This document shows positions 24,772 to 32,947 of a DNA stretch of 44,271 nucleotides, piece after piece (within the stretch, counting starts at the first letter, position 1; the number at the start of each line of letters is the position of its first letter). Under the pieces are notes generated by a model, which had not been told where the DNA came from, ran no database searches, and saw only the letters and a program-made list of their open reading frames with translations. The stretch comes from an uncultured bacterium. Its GTDB lineage: Bacteria > Cyanobacteriota > Vampirovibrionia > Gastranaerophilales > Gastranaerophilaceae. The stretch spans positions 1 through 44,271 of the forward strand of contig CASDVM010000019.1 in NCBI GenBank assembly GCA_949284415.1. Reading direction: 5' to 3'. The translations under genes were made by a program, and so were the position numbers.

Positions 24772-25649
24772 TGGCTATTCTTGCAGTTAATCAGATAAAT
24801 GAAAACAAAAGAACTCATCTGCCGATTTCGTTCAACGGAGATGAGCAAACAAAAGAAAAGAAAAATAAAACCGCAAAAATTGCAGGCAACGCAATAACAT
24901 TGGCAGGAGCCGCAGCTATCGGCGTGCTGGGTTATAAAAAGAACTGGGCTCAAAAAGCTGTAAAATGGCTGTCCGACACCAAATTAATGAAAAATAAAGT
25001 GTTCCCTAATTATGAAATAGACAATGCAAAATTCATGTCAATGATAGGGGTTACATCAATTATACTTAAAGATGGATTAGGCTGCTATTTGTATGTAAAA
25101 CAAAGTTTAAACAACAAAAAAATACCTGATGATAAAAGAAAATTTGTAGCTGCTTTAGACCTCGCAAACGGCGGTTTAATGATAGGAATGCAGCTATTGA
25201 CCTTCTTTACAATATCTAACAGAAAAGTTCAAGATAAAATCTTTGATAAGTTATTTGGCAAAAACTTTACAAGAGCTGCCGACAAAGCATTAAAAGCCGC
25301 ATTAAAGAAAACAGATAAATTAAAAAATATTACAGGTCAGGAATTCCATTATGCAAGAGAAGCTGATAAAAAAGGCTTAAAAAATGCATTCAGTTATCTG
25401 ACAACACTTGCGGCATCTACACTGCTTGCTAAACGTGTTATCGTTCCATTTATTGCAACACCTCTTGCAGATAAAACCGAAGCCTGGATGAACAGAAATA
25501 AAAAACCGGCACAAATTCATAAAGATACAAAAAATACTTATAATACAAAACCGGCAGCAACCGAGGACATCGTTTCCGAAAATGTAAAGTCTGATGAATC
25601 TAAATCAACCAATTTAATTGAACAGACAGTACAGAATAATAAAGCATAA
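24771..25649 (+). CDS. Lineage-specific membrane protein with F-x-G motif
   Basis: A 292-residue protein starting MAILAVNQINEN, then PISFNGDE (about residues 19-26), the F-x-G motif again. Hydrophobic helices occur at about 43-60 (ITLAGAAAIGVLGY), 85-110, 130-150 (GGLMIGMQLLTFF) and 205-230 (TTLAASTLLAKRVIVPF), between Lys-rich amphipathic segments. The C-terminal 60 residues are polar and disordered. The start codon overlaps the stop of the previous gene, with GAGG upstream, so the pair is coupled. A bidirectional terminator follows within ten bases. I know no family for it; it is probably specific to this bacterial order. Confidence 0.55.
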   Translation: MAILAVNQINENKRTHLPISFNGDEQTKEKKNKTAKIAGNAITLAGAAAIGVLGYKKNWAQKAVKWLSDTKLMKNKVFPNYEIDNAKFMSMIGVTSIILKDGLGCYLYVKQSLNNKKIPDDKRKFVAALDLANGGLMIGMQLLTFFTISNRKVQDKIFDKLFGKNFTRAADKALKAALKKTDKLKNITGQEFHYAREADKKGLKNAFSYLTTLAASTLLAKRVIVPFIATPLADKTEAWMNRNKKPAQIHKDTKNTYNTKPAATEDIVSENVKSDESKSTNLIEQTVQNNKA

Positions 25650-25656
25650 TAATAAC

Positions 25657-25683
25657 AAAACCGTTCTCTATTAGAACGGTTTT
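25657..25683. terminator. Bidirectional terminator
   Basis: AAAACCGTTCT, loop CTATT, AGAACGGTTTT. The stop codon of the convergent gene at 25671 lies inside the right part of the hairpin. Confidence 0.88.
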
Positions 25684-26018
25684 GTCTGATTAAGTTTAAG
25701 TCTGAGTTCTCTAAACCTTGAAATATCTTCCTGAGTTTTTCCTGATTCTCTAAATACAGCCTGTGTAGCAGGATGAACCATCAGAACATAATCCATGTGA
25801 ATTTCAAGAAAATTATATTTTCGCGGTGCTTGAGCCGAATTTCTCGGATAAATTTCAGCATTTGTTACTGCAAGAAATCTGCGCTCTTTATCATTTAATA
25901 AGTCTGTTAATTCACGGTTTGTATTAGTATATTTTGAAACGTGAACCACACCTTTAATATCATGATCTGCCGTTAATATACAAACTTCTATTGGTACTGT
26001 ATCTATATTCTTCGCCAT
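25671..26018 (-). CDS. Small beta-rich protein of unknown function (DUF6812-like, tentative)
   Basis: A 115-residue soluble protein: IEVCILTADHDIKGVVHV, then RELTDLLNDKERRFLAVTNAEIYPR and EIHMDYVLMVHP. The sequence of strands with 'tadhdIkGvvhv...LtdlLn...FlavtnAei' is that of small uncharacterised regulators with a single beta barrel-like domain; DUF6812 is a tentative suggestion from memory. The C-terminus is a charged helix. A GAAGGA site precedes the ATG at 26018. It seems to be a separate unit that lies downstream of yitT's end on the same strand. Confidence 0.5.
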   Translation of the reverse strand: MAKNIDTVPIEVCILTADHDIKGVVHVSKYTNTNRELTDLLNDKERRFLAVTNAEIYPRNSAQAPRKYNFLEIHMDYVLMVHPATQAVFRESGKTQEDISRFRELRLKLNQTKPF

Positions 26019-26094
26019 CTTTTTATCCTTCTTTAATAATCTTCCCGTAAAATAATCTTACAATATATTACTTAAAATGTCCATTATGTAAATT

Positions 26095-26967
26095 TTATCT
26101 CTGTCGGCCTCTTATTCTGCCGCCATAAGCTTCGTGCACATCAACTATTGTGATAAAAGCATTAGGGTCTGCATTTTTAATAATTTCTTTCATTCTTGCA
26201 AGCTCTAGTCTTGACACAACACAGTAAATAATAGTTTTTTGAGCACCGGAATAACCGCCCACACCATGAATATATGTTACGCTTATATCAAGCTTATCAA
26301 TAAGCTCCTGCCCGATTTCTTCAGCCTGATCACTTATTATTTCAATAGATTTTGCCGAATTCAATCCCTCGAGCACAACATCAATAACTCTGAATGCTAT
26401 AAAATAAGTCAAAACAGCATACATGGCTCTGTTCCAGCCGAAAACAAGTCCTGCCGCACCGTAAATAAAAACATTAAAAAGCATTATCCATTCGCCGACA
26501 GAAAAGCCGAACTTTTTGGATAAAACAAGCGACATAATTTCAGTACCGTCAAGCGAACCTTCATTTTTTAAGACAAGTCCCACACCCGTTCCGAGAATTA
26601 TTCCGCCAAATACGGTACACAAAAGCAAATCATCAGTTGTCGGCAGATGATGTTTTGTAAAAATATTCAAAGCCAGAGAAAGCATTCCTATTGCATAAAA
26701 TGTCTGCAGAACAAATTTTTTACCTATTTTATTGAATGCCAGAAGGAAAAACGGAATATTTATAACAAAAATCAATAAACCGAGATTAATTTTTGTCAGA
26801 TAACTGACGATAATTGAAATACCAACAATTCCGCCGTCAATAATATTGTTCGGGACAAGAAAAACTTCTAAAGCAAAAGCTGCAATAAAAGGACCGACCG
26901 TTAAAAAAAACAATTTATTTAACAGTGAAAAAATTTTTTCTTTTTTAGTCAATTTCCTTTCCGGCAT
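26095..26967 (-). CDS. YitT family membrane protein (DUF161 + DUF2179)
   Basis: A 290-residue protein with about five to six transmembrane helices (residues about 18-200), including the repeated conserved segments VPNNIIDGGIVGISII and LKNEGSLDGTEIMSLV, followed by a cytoplasmic DUF2179 domain (about 205-285) with YIHGVGGYSGAQKTIIYCVVSRLE and ITIVDVHEAYGG. The family is widespread but has no agreed function; transport or sensing is often proposed. It lies 6 bases downstream of the diadenylate cyclase gene, in a lysA-cdaA-yitT transcript, so a link to c-di-AMP signalling is possible but unproved. Confidence 0.88.
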   Translation of the reverse strand: MPERKLTKKEKIFSLLNKLFFLTVGPFIAAFALEVFLVPNNIIDGGIVGISIIVSYLTKINLGLLIFVINIPFFLLAFNKIGKKFVLQTFYAIGMLSLALNIFTKHHLPTTDDLLLCTVFGGIILGTGVGLVLKNEGSLDGTEIMSLVLSKKFGFSVGEWIMLFNVFIYGAAGLVFGWNRAMYAVLTYFIAFRVIDVVLEGLNSAKSIEIISDQAEEIGQELIDKLDISVTYIHGVGGYSGAQKTIIYCVVSRLELARMKEIIKNADPNAFITIVDVHEAYGGRIRGRQR

Positions 26968-26973
26968 AATTTT

Positions 26974-27885
26974 TTAAACCTTCCCTGATTCATCTTTTGC
27001 AGATTTTTTAATAGTCATAAAATTATTGATTTTGAATATAGTTTTCTTATCTTCATCTGACTTTTCTTTATAACCTAATATATTTTCAAGGTCTGATTTT
27101 AAAGTTACAAGATCCTCATATTTTTTAAGACTTCCGTCAATTGCGACAGAGACATCTCCTGTTTCTTCCGAGACAACAAGACATGCGGCATCCGTACCTT
27201 CTGTCATGCCGATAGCAGCTCTGTGTCGTGTACCGTATTTCCAGCTCAACTTCGGATCTTCGGTCAGCGGCAGTAAAACTCCTGCAGATATAATTTTATC
27301 ACCGTTTATAACAACTGCCCCGTCATGCAAAGGTGTGTTAGGGTGAAAAATTGTTAAAATTAATTCAGTTGAAAGATCAGCATTCAAACGGGTTCCAACA
27401 TCATAATAAGTATTTCTCAAATCACTCTGAAATACGATTAAGGCTCCCGTATGAGACTTAGATAAAAATTTAACGCTCTCAATTAATTCTTTAACAACAT
27501 CGATTTTTTGATTTTTTGATTTTTCATAACTTGAGTTAAATATACGCGTAACAAAATCTACCTGTCCTAAAAAACCCAAAAATCTTCTGAGTTCCGGCTG
27601 AAATATAACAATCAAACTCAATGAAACAAGGGTTACAATTGATTTTAAAAACATACCGATGATTTTCAAATCAATTCTTAATAAAATTTCACTGAGTACC
27701 CAGAAGCAGACAAGAATCAAAATTCCTTTTACAAATTTTTCCGAGGAGGTATTTTTGATAAATTTTTTATACAAAAACAGCAAAAGTCCGGCAAGAAAAG
27801 CTATCTGGATAAAATCTGACCAGTTAAAAGTCAATTCCAGAGTTCCGATGTATTTTAAAATATAATCTAAAATATCATTTATCAT
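26974..27885 (-). CDS. cdaA: Diadenylate cyclase CdaA (c-di-AMP synthase)
   Basis: A 303-residue membrane-bound diadenylate cyclase that condenses two ATP into c-di-AMP. Three N-terminal transmembrane helices (residues about 20-90) precede the DisA_N catalytic domain, with the diagnostic motifs HDGAVVINGDKI (about 190) and GTRHRAAIGMTEGTDA (about 225), both needed for ATP binding and catalysis. The C-terminus is charged. Its start overlaps the lysA stop by four bases (ATGA), showing translational coupling. As I recall, lysA and cdaA are neighbours in photosynthetic cyanobacteria too, followed there by uppS; here yitT takes that place. The matching phosphodiesterase pgpH lies at 18304. Confidence 0.94.
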   Translation of the reverse strand: MINDILDYILKYIGTLELTFNWSDFIQIAFLAGLLLFLYKKFIKNTSSEKFVKGILILVCFWVLSEILLRIDLKIIGMFLKSIVTLVSLSLIVIFQPELRRFLGFLGQVDFVTRIFNSSYEKSKNQKIDVVKELIESVKFLSKSHTGALIVFQSDLRNTYYDVGTRLNADLSTELILTIFHPNTPLHDGAVVINGDKIISAGVLLPLTEDPKLSWKYGTRHRAAIGMTEGTDAACLVVSEETGDVSVAIDGSLKKYEDLVTLKSDLENILGYKEKSDEDKKTIFKINNFMTIKKSAKDESGKV

Positions 27886-29210
27886 TTTCTTAACCTTCTT
27901 GGAATTTCATCGTGAGAAATTAAATCATCCAAAGTCTCTCTCTTTACTATCATATCAGATTGAGAATTATTTACAAGTACCATAGCAGGTTTCTGTACAC
28001 GATTGTAATTTGATGCCATAGAATAATTATAAGCCCCTGTGTTATAAACACAGAGTATATCGCCTTCTTCAAGTTCAGGGAGTTTTATATTTTTTATTAA
28101 AATATCGCCTGATTCGCAGAATCTTCCTGCAATTGTAACATTTTTAACAGATTCATTCTCAGGTTTATTTGCAATTTGCGCAAAATATTCCGCTCCGTAC
28201 ATAGAAGGTCTCGGGTTATCAGCCATTCCGCCGTCAACTGCAAAATATGTTTTTCCGTCAGGAACCTGCTTAGAGCTTCCTATGGTATATAACGTTACTC
28301 CCGCTGTTGAAATAATGCTTCTGCCCGGTTCAATAAATAAAGAAGGAGGTTCTATTTTGTACTTTTCAATACATTCATTAAGTCTGTTTATAATCATATC
28401 CGCAATGGTATAAACAGATGGCGGGCAGTCATTATCCGTATATTTTACTCCCAGACCGCCGCCCGCATTTATTTCATCAAGCTTCAGTCCGAATTTTTCA
28501 TCAATTCTTGCGATTTCTTTAACCAGAATTTCTATTTCATCACCGTAAATTGAAGTTTCAAAAATCTGCGAGCCTATGTGTGCATGAAATCCATGAAGAT
28601 GTATATTCTTATAATTGTTTAATATCAATTCAACAGCTTCATCAATCTGTGTCAAATCAAATCCGAATTTTGAATCAAGATGCCCTGTTTGAATATATTC
28701 ATGAGTATGGCACTCAATTCCCGGAGTAATTCTAAGAAGAATATCCGCTGTTTTGTTATAAGATTTTGCGATTTCATTTAAAAGGGAAAGTTCAAAAAAG
28801 TTATCAACCGAAATTCTGCCTACACCGAGTTTTAACGCAAGAGACAATTCATCAACCGATTTATTATTCCCGTTAAAGAGAACCTTTGACATATCAACGC
28901 CAGCTTTGTATACAGTATAAATTTCTCCGGCAGATACCACATCAAAGCCAAAGCCTTCGCTGTCAAGAATTGCAGAAGTTCCCATCGTGCATAAAGCTTT
29001 TGAAGCAAACATCATATTGACTTTCGGATACTTTTTGAATGCTTTTTTGTAATCGGCACATACAGTTCTTAAAGTATATTCATCTATGACATATAAAGGG
29101 GTGCCGTATTTTTCCGCAAGCATAACAAGATCACATCCGCCGATTTCAAGATTACCGGATTCATTAATTTTTGCAGTAAGCGGCTTTAGCGACTGATTTG
29201 TACTGTCCAT
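27882..29210 (-). CDS. lysA: Diaminopimelate decarboxylase
   Basis: A 442-residue PLP enzyme converting meso-diaminopimelate to L-lysine, the last step of lysine synthesis. The PLP lysine lies in MFASKALCT (about residue 70). Other family motifs are HAHIGSQIFE (about 215), NAGGGLGVKY (about 265), EPGRSIISTAG (about 310) and FCESGDIL (about 355), where the Cys/Glu act on substrate from the other subunit. The N-terminus and length are normal. An AGAAGGGA site precedes ATG 29210. It heads the lysA-cdaA-yitT transcript and may work with the DapL-like aminotransferase at 11235. Confidence 0.96.
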   Translation of the reverse strand: MDSTNQSLKPLTAKINESGNLEIGGCDLVMLAEKYGTPLYVIDEYTLRTVCADYKKAFKKYPKVNMMFASKALCTMGTSAILDSEGFGFDVVSAGEIYTVYKAGVDMSKVLFNGNNKSVDELSLALKLGVGRISVDNFFELSLLNEIAKSYNKTADILLRITPGIECHTHEYIQTGHLDSKFGFDLTQIDEAVELILNNYKNIHLHGFHAHIGSQIFETSIYGDEIEILVKEIARIDEKFGLKLDEINAGGGLGVKYTDNDCPPSVYTIADMIINRLNECIEKYKIEPPSLFIEPGRSIISTAGVTLYTIGSSKQVPDGKTYFAVDGGMADNPRPSMYGAEYFAQIANKPENESVKNVTIAGRFCESGDILIKNIKLPELEEGDILCVYNTGAYNYSMASNYNRVQKPAMVLVNNSQSDMIVKRETLDDLISHDEIPRRLRK

Positions 29211-29297
29211 TGATGTCCCTTCTTATATTTATAGGATAACATAATTAATTTAAAATTAAAATAGTAGAAATAGTGTAAATTGACAATATTTTATTGC

Positions 29298-29326
29298 TTG
29301 CTTTAAATGAACAAATATATTATAAT
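29298..29326 (+). promoter_or_regulatory. Promoter of the prepilin-like gene at 29371
   Basis: TTGCTT (29298-29303), 17 bases, TATAAT (29321-29326), about 45 bases before an ATG with an AAAGGAGG site. Confidence 0.7.
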
Positions 29327-29370
29327 AAGAGATATTAACATATTGAACAAAAGAAAAAGGAGGCTGAATT

Positions 29371-30284
29371 ATGAGAGAAAAAAAGCTTAGAATCGCCCCC
29401 CCCCCGAAAAGATTGGTATAGCAAGGGATTGCGATTTAGGATTTAAAAAGTTAGTAAGATACTATGGCGCTAAGGCTGTAGGAAGTCCGGAAAAATTTTT
29501 ATGCAAAACTAAGGTATCGGATGGAACGGCTACGTTCCCCCTCGCCCGCAAGTGGAGAGTGAAAAGTTCTTCACGCTTCACTTTTCACTCTTCACTTAAA
29601 AAACGAGCCGCGTTTACGTTAGCTGAAGTTTTAATAACTCTCGGCATCATTGGTGTTGTCGCTGCTATGACTATGCCTGTATTAGTTGCAAAATACAGGA
29701 GTCTTGTGTGCACAACTCAACTAAAAAAAATGTATTCCGTAATATCTCAGGCTATGCAGATGTCTGTCCCAGACGGTGATTATGAGAATATCCCGATAAC
29801 TGACGGCGGAAAACAAGGTGCACTTAATTTCTTTAATGATTATATGAAGAAACAATTTAGCATAATAAAAACTTGTTACTTCTATGAAACAGGATGCTGG
29901 GCAGAAACAGTAAAAACCAAAAATGGAAATATCGTAAAGACTAACGTCCAAGATAAAATCGTTTTTTTAACTAAAGATGGTTTTACAATACATATTGATA
30001 CTTGGGATTCCTCTGATTACAACACCATAAGTAACCGCTATGGCGTTAATGTAACAGGAGTATCTCCTATTCTGGTTTTAAATGTTGATGTGAACGGAAT
30101 GAAAAGACCAAATGTTATCGGCAAAGATATTTTTGTATTTGTTCTTGCCGAAAAAGGGTTACGTCCTGCAGGTATCGACAGAACAAGTGATGAAATTAAT
30201 CAGGAATGCAAAACAACAGGATATTACTGCTTTGCCAAAATAATGAGAAACGGCTGGACTCCGGCTCCTGAAGATCTATTCTGA
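29371..30284 (+). CDS. Prepilin-like protein, out of frame at a C10 tract
   Basis: The ATG at 29371 follows a near-perfect AAAGGAGG site and encodes MREKKLRIAP into ten C (29396-29405). As written, a TAG stops it six codons after the start of the last C codon. With 11 (or 8) C the frame is open for the whole gene: an 81-residue leader ending KKRAA, then FTLAEVLITLGIIGVV and a pilin-like body with the helix LKKMYSVISQAMQM. DVNGMKRPNVIGKDIF and a tail with CFAKIMRNGWT follow. A GTG at 29559 could start a shorter form with a 19-residue leader, but it has no clear ribosome site (only a GGAGAG touching it). The in-frame openness of about 50 codons between tract and GTG supports the upstream start. 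Part of the leader is a hairpin-forming repeat (AGAGTGAAAAG/CTTTTCACTCT). Confidence 0.8.
29396..29405. repeat. Homopolymer C10 (C in coding sense)
   Basis: The only tract with C on the coding strand; in the open form it encodes Ala-Pro-Pro-Pro. Length 10 closes and 11 or 8 opens the prepilin frame. Confidence 0.9.
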
Positions 30285-30288
30285 TAAA

Positions 30289-31161
30289 TTATAAAATTAT
30301 TGAAGCAACAATTAACAAAGAATAGTAAACCATTAAATTTCTTGCTTTCAAAAGCCTGAAATAAAATTCTTTTATTTCATCTCCGCACTCAAAGCTTTTT
30401 AATGAGTTATAAATATCAAAAACCGGCGGAACAAGAGCAAAAGTAATTAAAATAAGATAATTTTTCAGCATAAAAGCAAGAATTACCGTAAACAAATACC
30501 CGAGTCCGTAAACGATAAAAACACCCTTTAAGGCCTTACTTTTGCTCCCGATACGGCAGACAAGAGTTTTCTTATGAGATGCCATATCTCCTTCAAAGTC
30601 AAGCAGTGTGTGAACATACAAAAGCCCGACAGTAAACATAACAACCGCAAGCGACATTATAAAAACAATTAAAGAAAAAGACCCCGTCATAACAAAATAA
30701 ACACCTTCAAAAAGTAAAGGTCCGAAAGCTGTCCCGACAGCTATTTCGCTCAAACCTCTTTGAGACAGTTTTGCATAAATTAAAGTTATAACCCCGCCTG
30801 TGAATGCAAGCCACAAAACAGGCAGACCGCATCTTAAAAGGAGAAAAAGTCCTGCAATACAGGCTATAACACAATAAATTACAACAACTTTCAATACATC
30901 ATTTAAGCAAGCTTTGCCTTCCTTTATATACGCACACTTACATTTTTGTGAATTATCAGTAAGTCTTTTATAATCAACATAATCATCAAACAAATTTGTT
31001 GCAAGATGCGCAAAAGAAATTCCGATAAGCGCAATAACTCCGTTTAAAATATCACCGCCCGATTTTAAAGAATAAACAAAAATTACAAGCCATGACAACA
31101 AAGTCATAGGCAGCGAAAAAATCCTTGAATTTTCAAGCCAGAATAAAATTGTTTTAATCAT
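30289..31161 (-). CDS. UbiA-family prenyltransferase (MenA-like)
   Basis: A 290-residue polytopic membrane protein with about eight to nine helices. The first Asp-rich motif is NLFDDYVDYKR (about residues 57-67) and the second LDFEGDMASHKKTL (about 185-198); these bind Mg2+ and the prenyl diphosphate. This pattern resembles MenA (1,4-dihydroxy-2-naphthoate prenyltransferase) and related enzymes, but the aromatic acceptor cannot be read from sequence. The start overlaps the preceding small gene by four bases, placing it last in a nanE-nanK-small protein-ubiA transcript, an odd companion for amino-sugar genes. It converges on the prepilin-like gene with only four bases between the stops. Confidence 0.82.
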   Translation of the reverse strand: MIKTILFWLENSRIFSLPMTLLSWLVIFVYSLKSGGDILNGVIALIGISFAHLATNLFDDYVDYKRLTDNSQKCKCAYIKEGKACLNDVLKVVVIYCVIACIAGLFLLLRCGLPVLWLAFTGGVITLIYAKLSQRGLSEIAVGTAFGPLLFEGVYFVMTGSFSLIVFIMSLAVVMFTVGLLYVHTLLDFEGDMASHKKTLVCRIGSKSKALKGVFIVYGLGYLFTVILAFMLKNYLILITFALVPPVFDIYNSLKSFECGDEIKEFYFRLLKARNLMVYYSLLIVASIIL

Positions 31162-31376
31162 CCTAAAATATTTTCCATTCCCTTTACATCTTCATAACTT
31201 GCTCCGGCTTCGAGAATTTCTTCCGCGGTCAGACCGAAAAGAGTTATTAGAGAATAAGCTTCTTTGCTGTCAGATTTAAGATTTCCGACAACCGTTTTTA
31301 CTGCTTCTTCACGGGTAAGATTGGCAAACTGCTGATTTTTTCCTTTATTAATAATTCTCTTTTTGGACTTACCCAC
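31158..31376 (-). CDS. Small basic protein of unknown function
   Basis: A 72-residue soluble protein: a very basic N-terminus (MGKSKKRIINKGKNQ), then helical TREEAVKTVVGNLKSDSKE and LFGLTAEEILEAGASYEDVKG. It overlaps nanK by eight bases and the ubiA-like gene by four, so translation of all three is coupled and it is very likely expressed. The basic start suggests nucleic-acid or ribosome contact, which is only a guess. I recognise no family. Confidence 0.6.
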   Translation of the reverse strand: MGKSKKRIINKGKNQQFANLTREEAVKTVVGNLKSDSKEAYSLITLFGLTAEEILEAGASYEDVKGMENILG

Positions 31377-32247
31377 TCTCTTTTACCCCCAGAGCGAGAA
31401 GAGCAGCCCCTATCATGCCTGAATAATTGCCTGCAGATGCTTTCACAACCTTAAAAGGTGTTGTAACGATTTCTTTATTTGCCTGCGCTTCGAGATACTC
31501 AATATCAACAAATTCTGCCATAGAACCTGACAAAACAACACAATCAGGATCAAAAATATTTGCTAACCCTATTATTCCTTCCAAAATATCGTTTTGCCAT
31601 GTTTCAAGAATTTTTTTCATCAAAGGTCTGTCTTTATTTTCTATGACATCATAGGTTGTAATCTCAGAATCACCCGAGATTTCTGCGGCAGTCTTTTTTA
31701 AACCTGTTCCTGATGCGTAAGCTTCAAAGCAATCATAGCTTCCGCAGGTGCATTTTCTGTGTTTGTCAGTACGCATTTTAAAATGCATCTCGCCTGCCGC
31801 GCCGTTTTTGCCTTTATAAAGTTTATCATCAAGAATAATTCCGCCGCCGACACCTGTGCCGAGTGTCAGCACAACAGAATAAGGCATTCCTTTTGACGCA
31901 CCAATAATATGTTCCGCCCACGCTGCGGCATTAGCGTCATTTTCTACAAAAACACGCTTTTTACTCAAGCTTTTAAAATCCATTGAAGGGTATCCTTTGG
32001 CGATATTTCCGGTTGATCCTAAAATTCCGTCATTGGAGTTATTAACAGCACCGCAGGTTGCAAATGCAATAACATCAACCTGACGTTCATACTTGCTGAT
32101 AATTTCTTCAAAAAGAGCTTTTATTTCATTAAATGTTTTCGGGGTTGAATGTTTTTCAACTTCCGCAATAATCTCGCCTTTTTCGTTAACAATTGTATTA
32201 TAAATTTTTGTACCGCCGACATCTATTGCAAGCGCGTGTTTTGTCAT
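31369..32247 (-). CDS. nanK: ROK-family sugar kinase, probable N-acetylmannosamine kinase
   Basis: A roughly 292-residue ROK kinase. The phosphate-binding motif is LAIDVGGTKIYN at the N-terminus, the catalytic Asp is in VENDANAAAWAE (about residue 100), LGTGVGGGIILD follows, and the ROK zinc motif is CTCGSYDCFEAYASG (about 170-185). Specificity is inferred from the neighbour nanE four bases upstream, which uses ManNAc-6-phosphate. I chose ATG 32247, preceded by AGAGAGGG, over an in-frame ATG at 32268 inside nanE. The pair would convert ManNAc to GlcNAc-6-phosphate for glycolysis or wall recycling. No sialic-acid lyase or transporter is visible in the window. Confidence 0.82.
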   Translation of the reverse strand: MTKHALAIDVGGTKIYNTIVNEKGEIIAEVEKHSTPKTFNEIKALFEEIISKYERQVDVIAFATCGAVNNSNDGILGSTGNIAKGYPSMDFKSLSKKRVFVENDANAAAWAEHIIGASKGMPYSVVLTLGTGVGGGIILDDKLYKGKNGAAGEMHFKMRTDKHRKCTCGSYDCFEAYASGTGLKKTAAEISGDSEITTYDVIENKDRPLMKKILETWQNDILEGIIGLANIFDPDCVVLSGSMAEFVDIEYLEAQANKEIVTTPFKVVKASAGNYSGMIGAALLALGVKESG

Positions 32248-32251
32248 AAAA

Positions 32252-32935
32252 TTACCCTCTCTGCACAAATCTTTTTGTAATTAATTGCGGTCTTGTGATT
32301 GCCGAACCTATTACCACACAATGTGCTCCGATATCAAATGCTTTATCAACTTCTTCAGGCTCCCAGATTCGCCCTTCAAGAACAACAGGAATCTTAACAT
32401 TATCAACAAGCTGTTTTAATAGTTCAAAATCAGGCCCTGACCCGCGGTTTTGTGAAAACTGTGTGTAACCCGAAAGCGTTGTAGAAAGAATATTCGCCCC
32501 GAGTTTTTCAGCATTAAGCCCCTCTTCAAGCGTTGATATATCAGCCATCGAAACTTTGTTGTTAATCCTTACGTATTTGATAAGATCTTCCAGCTTTTCA
32601 CCGTTCGGTCTTTCTCTCATTGTGCCGTCAAATGCTATAATATCTGCCCCGGCTTCCACAAGACTTATTACATCTTTCAAAGTAGGAGTGATATAAACAA
32701 TTTCCTGCCAGTTGGAAGGAATTATATCAGGCTTTGTAATGCCTATGATTGGAACATCAAAAAGATGCTTGGCATTTTTAACATCTCTCACCCCTGCCAC
32801 TCTAAGACCGCCTGCTCCGCCTTTTACAACAGATTTCATCATTGCGACCATACATTTTTCGAGATACAAAGGTTCAGAAGGCATTGCCTGACAGGATACA
32901 ACAACTTTATCTTTCAAACGATTAATAATATTCAT
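32252..32935 (-). CDS. nanE: N-acylglucosamine-6-phosphate 2-epimerase
   Basis: A 227-residue TIM-barrel enzyme interconverting ManNAc-6-phosphate and GlcNAc-6-phosphate in sialic acid and amino-sugar breakdown. Typical segments are VVVSCQAMPSEPLY, GAGGLRVAGVRDV, IIGITKPD with the catalytic Lys, GADIIAFDGTMRERP, MADISTLEEG and VVLEGRIWEPEEV. The length is normal. There is no Shine-Dalgarno before the ATG; instead a perfect TATAAT sits six bases upstream, predicting a leaderless mRNA. It is the first gene of a tight four-gene transcript (nanE-nanK-small gene-ubiA). Confidence 0.93.
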   Translation of the reverse strand: MNIINRLKDKVVVSCQAMPSEPLYLEKCMVAMMKSVVKGGAGGLRVAGVRDVKNAKHLFDVPIIGITKPDIIPSNWQEIVYITPTLKDVISLVEAGADIIAFDGTMRERPNGEKLEDLIKYVRINNKVSMADISTLEEGLNAEKLGANILSTTLSGYTQFSQNRGSGPDFELLKQLVDNVKIPVVLEGRIWEPEEVDKAFDIGAHCVVIGSAITRPQLITKRFVQRG

Positions 32936-32941
32936 AAATTT

Positions 32942-32947
32942 ATTATA
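32942..32947 (-). promoter_or_regulatory. -10 box of nanE, leaderless geometry
   Basis: TATAAT on the minus strand ends seven bases before the A of ATG 32935, so the expected RNA start is the start codon itself. No good -35 hexamer lies at 17 bases; TTGACA is present but about 30 bases away. Confidence 0.5.
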
